The notes below the pieces were generated by a model, which was not told the origin of the DNA, ran no database searches, and saw nothing but the letters and a program-made list of their open reading frames with translations. Position numbers and translations under genes: made by a program. 64,000 nt of DNA from Mumia sp. ZJ1417 (GTDB lineage Bacteria; Actinomycetota; Actinomycetes; Propionibacteriales; Nocardioidaceae): NCBI RefSeq assembly GCF_014127285.1, contig NZ_CP059901.1, positions 3,720,001-3,784,000 on the forward strand. The letters are read 5' to 3'. Below are positions 45,975 to 53,844 of this stretch, piece after piece. Positions within the stretch are counted from its first letter, which is position 1. Each line of letters opens with the position of its first letter.

Positions 45975-47334
45975 GCAGGGGCGCGCCGAGCGTCGACACC
46001 GCGGCGCGTGCGGCCTGCTGGACGGGGTCCCAGACCGAGGCGAACGGCGGCGCGTAGCCGAGATCAGTCATCATCAGGTCGTCGACGGTCATCTCGTTCC
46101 ACAGGGCGAGCGCGAACGAGTCGATCCGCAGGGCCGCTCCCTCTCGCCCGACGATCTGGGCGCCCAGGAGCCGCCGGCTCGGACGGTCGGCGACGACCTT
46201 GACCGTCAGCGGGCGGGCGTTCGGCATGTATCCGGCGCTCGTCGTCGCCTCGATCGTGACCGCGACGGGCGTGAAGCCCGCGTCGGAGGCGTCCTGCTCC
46301 CCCAGCCCCGTACGCGCGATCTCGAGCGTGACGACCTTCGTCATGGCGGTGCCGACGACGCCCGGGAAGGTGACGTCGGACCCGGCGAGATTGCGGCCGG
46401 CGACCCACCCCTGCTTGTTGGCGTGCGTGCCGAGCGGGACGTAGACCTGGCGCCCGCTCACCCGGTGGCGCGACTCGACGCAGTCGCCGGCGGCCCAGAC
46501 GTGCCGGTCGGCGTCGAGCATCCCGCGGGCGTCGACAGGCAGCGCGCTCTTGACCCCGGTCGGCAGACCCGCGCCCGCGGCGAGCTCCGTCCGGGCCCGT
46601 ACTCCGGCGCCGAGGATCACGAGATCGGTCTCGATCGTGCCGTGGTCGGTCACCACCGCCCGTACGCGGCCGTCGACGTCGGACTCGAAGCCCGTCACCG
46701 TGACGGGCGCGCGGACGTCGATGCCGTCCGTGCGCATCTCGGTCGCGATCTGCGCGCCGAGCTCGGCGTCGATCGTCGGCATCGGGGTCGGGTGGCTGCC
46801 GACGACGACGGTCTCGAGGCCGCGACGCACGCATGCCTCGGCCATCTCGACGCCGATGTATCCGGCGCCCACGATGACGACGTGCTTCGGGTCCTTCTCG
46901 AGCGCGTCGAGCACGCGGCGGCCGTCGGCAAGCGTCTGCACCCCATGGATGCCGTCGGCGTCGACGCCCGGGACGTCGGGGCGTACGGGCTCGGCGCCGG
47001 TGGCGATCAGGAGCTCGTCGTACGCGAACGTCTCCGTACCCTCAGGCGTCCGCGCGACGACCTTGCCGGCATCGAGGTCGAGCTCGATCGCCGTCGTCTC
47101 CGTACGGACGTCGATGCCGTTGGCGCGGTGCTGCTCGGGCGTACGGGCGACGAGGTCGTCGAGCGTGGCGACGTCGCCGGCGACCCAGTACGGGATGCCG
47201 CACGCGGAGTACGACGTCCAGGGCTGGCGCTCGAGGACGACGACGTCGAGCGCGTCTTTGAGCGCGCGCTTCGCGGTGGACGCCGCTGACATCCCGGCGG
47301 CGTCACCTCCGACCACGACAAGTCTGCGGGGCAT
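45970..47334 (-). CDS. FAD-dependent NAD(P)-disulfide oxidoreductase (CoA-disulfide reductase-like)
   Basis: The 454-residue flavoprotein has an N-terminal FAD site (VVVGGDAAGMSAAS) and the single active-site Cys45 in SYSACGIPYW, typical of CoA-disulfide reductases, NADH oxidases and related single-Cys enzymes. An NAD(P) site follows (VVIVGAGYIGVEMAEA) and a second FAD segment (RHVWAAGDCVE). The C-terminal dimerisation domain holds the LGAQIVGREG and AYAPPFASVWDP sequences. It may keep CoA or another thiol reduced, or use peroxide or polysulfide. The ATG at 47334 starts at the FAD site. Confidence 0.88.
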   Translation of the reverse strand: MPRRLVVVGGDAAGMSAASTAKRALKDALDVVVLERQPWTSYSACGIPYWVAGDVATLDDLVARTPEQHRANGIDVRTETTAIELDLDAGKVVARTPEGTETFAYDELLIATGAEPVRPDVPGVDADGIHGVQTLADGRRVLDALEKDPKHVVIVGAGYIGVEMAEACVRRGLETVVVGSHPTPMPTIDAELGAQIATEMRTDGIDVRAPVTVTGFESDVDGRVRAVVTDHGTIETDLVILGAGVRARTELAAGAGLPTGVKSALPVDARGMLDADRHVWAAGDCVESRHRVSGRQVYVPLGTHANKQGWVAGRNLAGSDVTFPGVVGTAMTKVVTLEIARTGLGEQDASDAGFTPVAVTIEATTSAGYMPNARPLTVKVVADRPSRRLLGAQIVGREGAALRIDSFALALWNEMTVDDLMMTDLGYAPPFASVWDPVQQAARAAVSTLGAPLR

Positions 47335-47413
47335 GGGTCGAGCCTAGGCGTCGCCGGCGGTGAGCCCTCGTTGGAAGGCTGGTGGTTGCGGTGCTCGCTG
47401 CCGGAATGTCCGG

Positions 47414-47807
47414 TCAGGACCTTCTGCCAGGACAGATCCCGAGCTGTCGCGCCAAGCGTCCCGCCGGCCAGCCGGCCAGCCGCCCGAGCAGAGCAGCTGC
47501 CGCGAAGCGGGGATCCCAGTCGTGGTCCGCCAGCTCCTGGGCGCCCTCGCTGTAGAGCCGGTCAACGTTGGGGCCGTGCGAGGCCGCAACGACGAGCGCG
47601 GAGGTCGCCGGCATCTCTGGGATCGCGCCGGTGGCGATCGCGCCACGCGATCAGTTTGAGGACGACCTGCGCCTCCAGGGTCGGGACGGCGATTCGTCCT
47701 GCGTGACGCAGCCGCACGACGTCTGCGTTCGCATAGGCCTCAGTGAAGCCCAGCACTGTCATCACGTAGTCATTGGCCCACCCGATGGTGCGGTCCGCAC
47801 GCTCGAC
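47414..47807 (-). pseudogene. Remnant of a nucleotidyltransferase (AbiEii-like) family gene with a frameshift
   Basis: Reading on the minus strand from 47807: VERADRTIGWANDYVMTVLG, then FTEAYANADVVRL, RIAVPTLEAQVVLKLIAWRDR and DPRDAGDL. This is the C-terminal half of a nucleotidyltransferase-like protein (COG4849/AbiEii-type, with the conserved VLGFxEAxxxA and VPxLxAxVxLKLIAW blocks). At about 47596-47601 one base seems missing, and the sequence goes on in another frame as ALVVAASHGPNVDRLYSEG and GWPAGRLARQLG to the stop at 47414. The N-terminal half with the catalytic Asp residues is absent. It is probably a dead gene, possibly from a toxin-antitoxin or phage-defence pair. Confidence 0.65.
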
Positions 47808-47927
47808 CGCTCTCCCTGCGGAGGTCGCTCGACTCCAGCCGCGAGGTCTCTTGACGGTTCATGCGTTCGGAATAGCCCATTGTTCATGGTTTCTGAACAG
47901 ACTTGAATCCTGAACAGACCTGAACGC

Positions 47928-48557
47928 TCAGCCCGAGATCTCCGCGTGCTGCAGGACCCAGGAGTGCATCGCGACGGCGGCCGCGGCGCCGACGTTGATC
48001 GAGCGCGTTGAGCCGAACTGCGTGATCTCCAGCACGGCATCGGCCGCCGCGAGCATCTCCTCCGACAGCCCTGGCCCTTCCTGGCCGAACACCAGGGCGC
48101 ATGCGCGCGGCAGCACGGCGCGCTCGATCGGGCGCGACCGCTCCACGTTGTCGATCGCGACCAGCGGCAGCCCTTCCGTACGGGCCCATGCCACGAAGTC
48201 CTCGACCGTCGGATGGTGGCGCACGTGCTGATAGCGGTCCGTCACCATCGCGCCCCGACGGTTCCAGCGACGTCGCCCCACGACGTGCACCTCCGCGGCA
48301 AGGAAGGCGTTGGCGGTACGGACAATCGAGCCGATGTTGTGGTCGTGCTGCCAGTTCTCGACGACGACGTGGAACGGGTGCCGGCGCGTGTCGAGGTCGG
48401 CGACGATCGCCTCAACCGTCCAGTAACGATAGGCGTCGACCACGTTGCGCCGGTCGCCGTCACGCAGCAGCTCGACGTCGAACCGCGGATCGTCGGGCCA
48501 CTCCCCCTCCCAGGGGCCGACTCCGACCTCGGTCTCGTGCGCCTCGTCACCGTCCAC
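47928..48557 (-). CDS. TrmH/SpoU-family RNA methyltransferase
   Basis: The 209-residue protein is a SPOUT-class 2'-O-methyltransferase. It has motif 1 VENWQHDHNIGSIVRTANAF (Asn and Arg catalytic residues), motif 2 LVFGQEGPGLSEEM and motif 3 STRSINVGAAAAVAMHSW, which form the trefoil-knot AdoMet site. The target tRNA or rRNA position is unknown. The start is GTG at 48557. The gene sits in the fba/pyrE neighbourhood where actinobacteria, including mycobacteria, commonly carry such a gene. An 18- to 20-bp repeat array lies upstream of its start. Confidence 0.9.
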   Translation of the reverse strand: MDGDEAHETEVGVGPWEGEWPDDPRFDVELLRDGDRRNVVDAYRYWTVEAIVADLDTRRHPFHVVVENWQHDHNIGSIVRTANAFLAAEVHVVGRRRWNRRGAMVTDRYQHVRHHPTVEDFVAWARTEGLPLVAIDNVERSRPIERAVLPRACALVFGQEGPGLSEEMLAAADAVLEITQFGSTRSINVGAAAAVAMHSWVLQHAEISG

Positions 48558-48570
48558 GGGGCGAGCGTAC

Positions 48571-48685
48571 GGGTCTCGACAGAGCTCGACCGGCGGGAGG
48601 CGGGCTCGACCGGCGGGAGGCGGGCTCGACCGGCGGGAGGTCTCGACAGGCTCGACCGGCGCAGGCCAGTGCTCGACCAGCGGAG
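48571..48685. repeat. Intergenic array of the TCGACAGGCTCGACC-type repeat
   Basis: Between the divergent RNA methyltransferase and GDPD genes, the unit GCTCGACCGGCGGGAGGCGG (20 bp) occurs about three times in a row. It is preceded by GGGTCTCGACAGA and followed by TCTCGACAGGCTCGACCGG and GCTCGACCAGCGG. The motif is the same as in purL and the beta-glucosidase gene. Confidence 0.75.
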
Positions 48686-48739
48686 GACCGGCGAGCCGGA
48701 CCGCGGGCGCTTGCCCACGCGGCGTACGCTCGTCCCGCT

Positions 48740-49810
48740 ATGTCTGGACTCCCCGGACCGGCAGGCAACGTCCGACCGGTCGTGATTGCACACCGCGGCG
48801 CCTCCGGCTATCGCCCGGAGCACACGCTCGCGTCGTACCTCCTCAGCGTCGCGCTCGGCGCCGACGTCATCGAGCCCGACCTCGTCAGCACCGCCGACGG
48901 CGTCCTGGTCGCCCGCCACGAAAACGAGATCGGCGGCACCACCGACGTCGCCGCCCACCCCGAGTTCGCCGGCCGCCGGACCACCAGGCGCGTCGACGGC
49001 CGCGAGGTGACCGGCTGGTTCACCGAGGACTTCACGCTCGCCGAGCTCAAGACGCTGCGCGCCCGCGAACGGATCCCGCAACTGCGCCCGAGCAACACCT
49101 CGTACGACGGCTGGTACGAGGTGCCGACACTCGACGAGATCCTCGGGCTCGCCGAGATGGCGTCGTACCAGTTCGGGCGACGCGTCGGCGTCGTGCCCGA
49201 GCTCAAGACGTCCACGTACTTCCGCGAGCGCGACCTGCCGCTCGAAGAGCCGCTCCTGCGGGCCGTGCGCGAATGGGGACTCGACGCCGCCGACTCCGGG
49301 TTCGCCGTGCAGTCGTTCGAGGTCGCGAACCTTCAGCGGCTGGCCGCGGACTCGCGGCTGCGACTCGTCCAGCTGGTCGAGCCGGTGGGTGCCCCGTACG
49401 ACCGTGTGCGCGCGGGCGACCCGCTTACGTACGCCGAGATGGTGCGCCCCACGGGTCTGGCGCGGGTCGCCGAGTACGCGCACGTGCTCGGCGCGCCGAA
49501 AGACCTGCTGCTCCCCCGGACGCCGGCAGGCGAGCTCGGGTCACCCAGCGGCCTCACCGGCGACGCACACGCGGCCGGCCTCGAGGTGTACGTCTGGACG
49601 GTCCGGCGCGAGAACGCCTTCCTACCCGTCGACCTGCGCTCCAGCGAGATCGGCGGCGACGCCGGAGACGTACGCCGGGAGCTCGACGCGCTGCTCGCGC
49701 TCGGCGTGGACGGGATGTTCGCCGACCAGCCGGACGTCGCCGTCGAGGCCGTCGCGGCGCGGGTGGCGCGCTACAGCCCGAGGTCGGTCTTCGAGATCGC
49801 GAAGCGGTAG
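48740..49810 (+). CDS. Glycerophosphodiester phosphodiesterase
   Basis: The 356-residue enzyme hydrolyses glycerophosphodiesters to glycerol 3-phosphate and an alcohol. Catalytic motifs of the GDPD family appear as VIAHRGASGYRPEHTLASY (His, Arg, Glu), GADVIEPDLVSTADGVLVARHE (Glu, Asp, His) and VPELKTSTYF (Glu, Lys). No signal peptide is visible, so it appears cytoplasmic, although many relatives are secreted. I chose the ATG at 48740; the frame is open far upstream, but that part lies in the repeat array and antisense of the methyltransferase gene. Its 3' end overlaps the convergent pyrE by 40 bases. Confidence 0.9.
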   Translation: MSGLPGPAGNVRPVVIAHRGASGYRPEHTLASYLLSVALGADVIEPDLVSTADGVLVARHENEIGGTTDVAAHPEFAGRRTTRRVDGREVTGWFTEDFTLAELKTLRARERIPQLRPSNTSYDGWYEVPTLDEILGLAEMASYQFGRRVGVVPELKTSTYFRERDLPLEEPLLRAVREWGLDAADSGFAVQSFEVANLQRLAADSRLRLVQLVEPVGAPYDRVRAGDPLTYAEMVRPTGLARVAEYAHVLGAPKDLLLPRTPAGELGSPSGLTGDAHAAGLEVYVWTVRRENAFLPVDLRSSEIGGDAGDVRRELDALLALGVDGMFADQPDVAVEAVAARVARYSPRSVFEIAKR

Positions 49811-50310
49811 TCGAGGCCCTCGGCGCGCACGCGGTCGGCCGCGTCGGTCTCGCGGTCCACGATCACGGCGACGGCGACGACCTCCGCACCGGCCTCGCGC
49901 AGCGCCTCGACGGCAGTGAGCACCGAGCCACCGGTGGTGGAGGTGTCCTCGACGGCGACGACCCGCCGACCGGCGACGTCGGGCCCCTCGATCCGGCGCT
50001 GGAGCCCGTGGGCCTTCTCGGCCTTGCGGACCACGAACGCGTCGAGCGCCCGTCCCTGCGCCGCGGCCTGGTGGAGCATCGCCGCTGCGACGGGGTCGGC
50101 GCCCATCGTGAGCCCGCCGACCGCGTCGTACTCGAGGTCGCCGAGCAGGTCGAGCATTACGCGTCCGACCAGCGGTGCTGCCTCGTGGTCGAGCGTCACC
50201 CGGCGCAGATCGACGTAGTAGTCGGCCTCCTTGCCCGAGGAGAGCGTGACCTTGCCGTGAATGACGGCCTTGTCCTTGACCTGGTCGATGAGGGCGTCGC
50301 GATCGCTCAT
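49771..50310 (-). CDS. pyrE: Orotate phosphoribosyltransferase
   Basis: PyrE makes orotidine 5'-phosphate from orotate and PRPP in pyrimidine synthesis. The 179-residue protein has the PRPP motif VVAVEDTSTTGGSVL at about residues 115-130, a flexible-loop Lys/Arg segment FVVRKAEKAHG, and LSSGKEADYYVDLR near the start. The start is the ATG at 50310. It overlaps the end of the GDPD gene on the other strand by 40 bases, a conserved tight packing. A sortase remnant lies just upstream. Confidence 0.95.
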   Translation of the reverse strand: MSDRDALIDQVKDKAVIHGKVTLSSGKEADYYVDLRRVTLDHEAAPLVGRVMLDLLGDLEYDAVGGLTMGADPVAAAMLHQAAAQGRALDAFVVRKAEKAHGLQRRIEGPDVAGRRVVAVEDTSTTGGSVLTAVEALREAGAEVVAVAVIVDRETDAADRVRAEGLDYRFAISKTDLGL

Positions 50311-50337
50311 GGCTCGAGGGTATCGAGCCGCTGGCGC

Positions 50338-50625
50338 CTACTTCGCGACGGCCGACGCCAGCTCGCCGAAGACCACCGACCGCGCGTCGGTGTGGAACAG
50401 CTCCGAGCACGTGACGAGGGTGATCAACCGCTCGGTCGGCACCCCGCCCGGCTCCCCGGGCACCGGGTCGAGCACCCACCCTCAGAGAAGTCGAGCTCGC
50501 GGTCCGTCCCGTCGTCGCGCAGGACGTACGTGAAAACGTGCGTGCGTGTCTCGACGATGACCTCGTCGCCCTTGCGCAGCCCGAGGAAGTGGCGGAACGG
50601 CTCGCCGTGCGTGACCCGATGTCCG
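50338..50625 (-). pseudogene. Remnant of a class E sortase gene (truncated and frameshifted)
   Basis: Reading on the minus strand from about 50625: SGHRVTHGEPFRHFLGLRKG, then DEVIVETRTHVFTYVLRDDG and ELDFSEG, matching the central part of class E sortases including the catalytic His region (GHR). At about 50480 a base is missing; the shifted frame continues WVLDPVPGEP and RLITLVTCSELFHTD, with the catalytic Cys in TLVTCSEL, to the TAG at 50338. The N-terminal signal and first half are gone and a stop lies upstream. Sortases anchor LPXTG-type proteins; this copy cannot be active unless the sequence is wrong. Confidence 0.75.
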
Positions 50626-50800
50626 CTCGCACGCGTGGACGGCGCGCCTGCCGGTCTCCGCCCTCACCCGACGACTCGCGCCCCACCCGAGGGCGCGACT
50701 CGTCAGGGAGCAGGTGCTGGGGCGCGATCGTCGCGGCGTACCGGTGCCCCGCGTACGCCCGTGGGCTGCGAAGCACGTGGTGGCGCCTAGAGTCGGGACG

Positions 50801-51976
50801 GTGAAGACCAGCAGCGCACGCGTCGCCGGACTCGGCACGACCATCTTCGCCGAGATGTCGGCGCTCGCCGTCCGTACGGGCGCGGTCAACCTGGGCCAGG
50901 GCTTCCCCGACACCGACGGTCCGAGCGACGTGATCGACGTGGCGGTCGAGGCGATGCGCGCCGGCGCCAACCAGTATCCGCCGGGCCTCGGGGTCCCCGC
51001 GCTGCGCGAGGCGATCGCGGCGCACCAGCGGCGCTGGTACGGGATCGTTCTCGATCCCGAGACCCAGATCGCGGTGTCGACCGGGGCGACCGAAGCGATC
51101 GCGGCGGCGATCCTCGGCCTGGTCGACCCCGGCGACGAGGTGGTCGTCCTCGAGCCGTACTACGACTCGTACGTGGCGGTCCTGGAGTTTGCCGGGGGCA
51201 TCCGCAAACCGGTCACGCTGCGTGCTCCCGACTTCCGGCTCGACCTCGACGCGCTGCGCGCCGCCGTCGGTCCACGCACGACGGCGATGCTGATCAACAG
51301 CCCGCACAACCCGACCGGGATGGTGCTGAACGCCGAGGAGCGCGAAGCGATCCGCGACCTCGCCGTCGCGCACGACCTCGTGGTGATCACCGACGAGGTG
51401 TACGAGCACCTCACCTTCGACGGGGTCGCGCACGTGCCGCTGGCGACGCTGCCCGGCATGGGCGAGCGGACGTTGACGATCTCCAGCGCCGGCAAGTCGT
51501 TCTCGTTCACCGGCTGGAAGATCGGCTGGCTGAGCGGGCCTGCCGCGCTCGTCCGGGCGGCCGTCGGAGCGAAGCAGTTCCTCACCTACACTTCCGGCGC
51601 GCCGTTCCAGCCCGCGATCGCGCACGCGCTCGGGCACGACGCGGCGTACTTCGAAGGGTTCGCGGCGACGCTGCAGGCGCGGCGCGACCAGCTCTGCGCC
51701 GGGCTAACCGAGATCGGCTTCACGACATACGTGCCGCAGGGGACCTACTTCGCGACGACCGACATCCGCCCGCTCGGCTACGACGACGGCATCGCGTTCT
51801 GCCGCGCGCTGCCCGAGCTCGCAGGCGTCGTCGCGGTGCCGACGCAGGTGTTCTACGACGACGAGGACGCGGGTCGTCCCCTCGTACGGTGGGCGTTCTG
51901 CAAGCAGGAGCCGGTGATCGCCGAGGCCCTGAGCCGCCTGGACGCCCTCCGCGTCCGCGTGGTGAAAGCAACCTGA
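50801..51976 (+). CDS. Class I PLP-dependent aminotransferase (DapC/methionine aminotransferase-like)
   Basis: The 391-residue fold type I aminotransferase shows LGQGFPDTDGPSDVID and NQYPPGLGVPALREAI at the N-terminus, INSPHNPTGMVL with its Asn, VVITDEVYEHLTFDG with the PLP-binding Asp and Tyr, and Lys232 in SSAGKSFSFTGWKIGW as the Schiff-base residue. It resembles N-succinyldiaminopimelate aminotransferase DapC and the methionine/glutamine aminotransferases of YbdL type; the sequence does not separate them. I chose the GTG at 50801, since the upstream open frame runs into the sortase remnant. Confidence 0.88.
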   Translation: MKTSSARVAGLGTTIFAEMSALAVRTGAVNLGQGFPDTDGPSDVIDVAVEAMRAGANQYPPGLGVPALREAIAAHQRRWYGIVLDPETQIAVSTGATEAIAAAILGLVDPGDEVVVLEPYYDSYVAVLEFAGGIRKPVTLRAPDFRLDLDALRAAVGPRTTAMLINSPHNPTGMVLNAEEREAIRDLAVAHDLVVITDEVYEHLTFDGVAHVPLATLPGMGERTLTISSAGKSFSFTGWKIGWLSGPAALVRAAVGAKQFLTYTSGAPFQPAIAHALGHDAAYFEGFAATLQARRDQLCAGLTEIGFTTYVPQGTYFATTDIRPLGYDDGIAFCRALPELAGVVAVPTQVFYDDEDAGRPLVRWAFCKQEPVIAEALSRLDALRVRVVKAT

Positions 51977-52013
51977 CCGAATTCGGCAGCAAGAAGGGTC
52001 AGGTTCCTTTCAC
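51962..52013. terminator. Hairpin overlapping the aminotransferase stop codon
   Basis: GTGAAAG-C-AACCTGACC pairs with GGTCAGGTT-CC-TTTCAC across a 17-base loop. The left arm contains the TGA stop of the aminotransferase gene. It probably ends that transcript. Confidence 0.55.
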
Positions 52014-52062
52014 AACGCGGAGAAGGCGTGACGCCCCGCGCGAGCGCCCCTAGCGTCCCCTC

Positions 52063-53309
52063 ATGCGCGCTGCCCTCCGCCGTCTGCTCGTTCCCCTGGC
52101 CTCCCCAGAACCCCGCGACCACCACCACGGGCACCGCGACGATGCACGGCGACTCGGCGTCCAGCGACACGACCCCGTACGCAGGTCCGGGCACCGGATC
52201 GGTCGCGCTCTGCACCGCGACCTTCGACCGGACGCCGACGGTCCACCTGCTCGACCCGGCGAACGGCAAGAGCCTCGCCTCGCTGCCGCTGACGAAGGGA
52301 AGCCTCTTCGGCGGCGTGTACGCCTACCTGGACCACGAGGACCGGCTCGTCGTGGTCGACGGCGACAAGAACCTGCTGCGGATCGGCCACCACCGCGACG
52401 GCAGCACGTGGCGCCTCACAGTCGACGAGTCGAGTCCGCTCGCGTCGGCGCTGCCGGCCGGGGCGGCCGTCGTCGGACTCTCCCCGGGCTGGGACCACGA
52501 GGTGTGGATCGCTGCGAGCGACGGCACCGTCGGTACGGTCGCCGAGGACGGGACCGTACGGACGATCGCCCTCGGCGAGGCCGTCCAGAACAGCATCTCC
52601 ACCGTCGAGGGCCGCACCGCCGTCGTCACGGAGCATGCGCTGTACGTCCTCTCCGCACGCGCCGACGGCACACCCGAGGTGCGGTGGCGTGCCCCGTACG
52701 CCCGTGGTCCGGGCCGCAAGCCCGGCCAGCTCAGCTGGGGCAGCGGCGCGACGCCGACGTTCTTCGGTCCGCGCCAGGGCACCGAGTACGCGACGATGAC
52801 CGACAACGCCGCCCCGCACTCGCGACTGCTCGTCTATCCCGCGAACAGCGGCACCGAGGACTCGCCGATCGCGTCGGGGCGCAGCGTCTTCGTCACCAAC
52901 ACCTTCGGCTACCCCTATCCGGCCCTTCCGGACGGCGCGCCAGCGAGCGTGCCGTCGTCAGGGTCGTTTACCGGGGGCATGACCCGCGTCGACGTGCGCG
53001 CCGACGAGTCCGGCTGCGACGTCGTCTGGGAGTCCGACGTGAAGTCGGCCGCGCTCCCCCGAACTCTCGCTCGGAGACGACCTGACCTACACCGTCACCG
53101 TCAGCGGGCCCACCGACATCGTCGGGAGCCACACGTTCGCCGCGTACTCGTACGCGGTCGTCGACCCTCACACGGGCCGCGTCGTGAAGACGTCGCTGCT
53201 CGGCCTCGGGCTGCTCTTCAACCCCCTGCAGATGACCGGCACGACGGGACGCGACGGGACGCTCTACCAGGGGACGGAGACCGGCGTCGTGCACGTACGC
53301 CGCAGCTGA
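52063..53309 (+). pseudogene. Exported beta-propeller (PQQ-like) protein gene with two lesions
   Basis: The body of the gene (about 52140-53058) encodes a beta-rich protein: TVHLLDPANGKSLASLPL, VYAYLDHEDRLVVVDGD, TVGTVAEDGTVRTIAL and SARADGTPEVRWRAPY are blade-like strands of a PQQ/WD-type propeller. The signal-peptide start MRAALRRLLVPLA from the ATG at 52063 is in a different frame, so bases are missing near 52085-52110. At a run of five C near 53058 the frame breaks again. The shifted frame carries on sensibly (DLTYTVTVSGPTDIVGS, then GTLYQGTETGVVHVRR) to the TGA at 53309. Two lesions suggest decay, though the C-run could be a sequencing error. Confidence 0.7.
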
Positions 53310-53313
53310 CGAG

Positions 53314-53844
53314 TCACCACGCGTCTCGCGCCCTGCGCCGTCGTACCAGGAGCGAGGCGAGCACACCTGCACCGAGCACGAACGAGGCAGTCGGGACGAC
53401 GTCGGCGACGCGGGACGGAGGCGACGCTCCGTCCCGCCCGGCGGCCACCGCGGATCGTGCCTCGTCAGGCCGCTGCGCGAGATCGGACGAGGGATATGCC
53501 ACGACCTCGCATGCGTTGGTCGCGAAGTCTTCGCTCGTCCCGACCAGGTAGCGCTCACCCGGCTCCAGCTCTGCGTCGATCGAGCTCGTGGCGGCCCTCC
53601 ACGAGAACGGCCATGGCGGTGCCTCCTGTCCGGACAGGACCCACACCTCCGGTGCAAGGTCCGGGCCCTTCCAGACCTCTTCGACCGCGAGCCGCGTGAA
53701 GCCGCGCTCAGTCTCCGCTGCGACGCCGACGAAGACCACAGGCGCTCTCGTCGGAGCGTTCACGGCACAGATCGCATGGGCAGGAGCCGCAGACGCGACC
53801 AGCGCGGCGAACCCGAGACCCGCAGCAACGACGAGCGACCTCAC
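53314..53844 (-). CDS. Exported protein with C-terminal membrane anchor
   Basis: I do not recognise a named family beyond a possible NTR/TIMP-like beta-barrel. The 176-residue protein has a signal peptide ending in SAAPAHA (cleavage near residue 24) and a domain with GVAAETERGFTRLAVEEVWKG, then PGERYLVGTSED, and three Cys. A C-terminal hydrophobic helix (VVPTASFVLGAGVLASLLV) is followed by RRRRARD. It would be held on the outer face of the membrane by this tail; no LPXTG motif is present. The GTG start overlaps the MFS gene's stop on the same strand (GTGA). Confidence 0.72.
   Translation of the reverse strand: MRSLVVAAGLGFAALVASAAPAHAICAVNAPTRAPVVFVGVAAETERGFTRLAVEEVWKGPDLAPEVWVLSGQEAPPWPFSWRAATSSIDAELEPGERYLVGTSEDFATNACEVVAYPSSDLAQRPDEARSAVAAGRDGASPPSRVADVVPTASFVLGAGVLASLLVRRRRARDAW

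Noticed and set aside
48571-48685. CRISPR array
   Set aside because: The 20-bp units directly adjoin with no spacers, and no cas genes are in the window; it is a tandem repeat.
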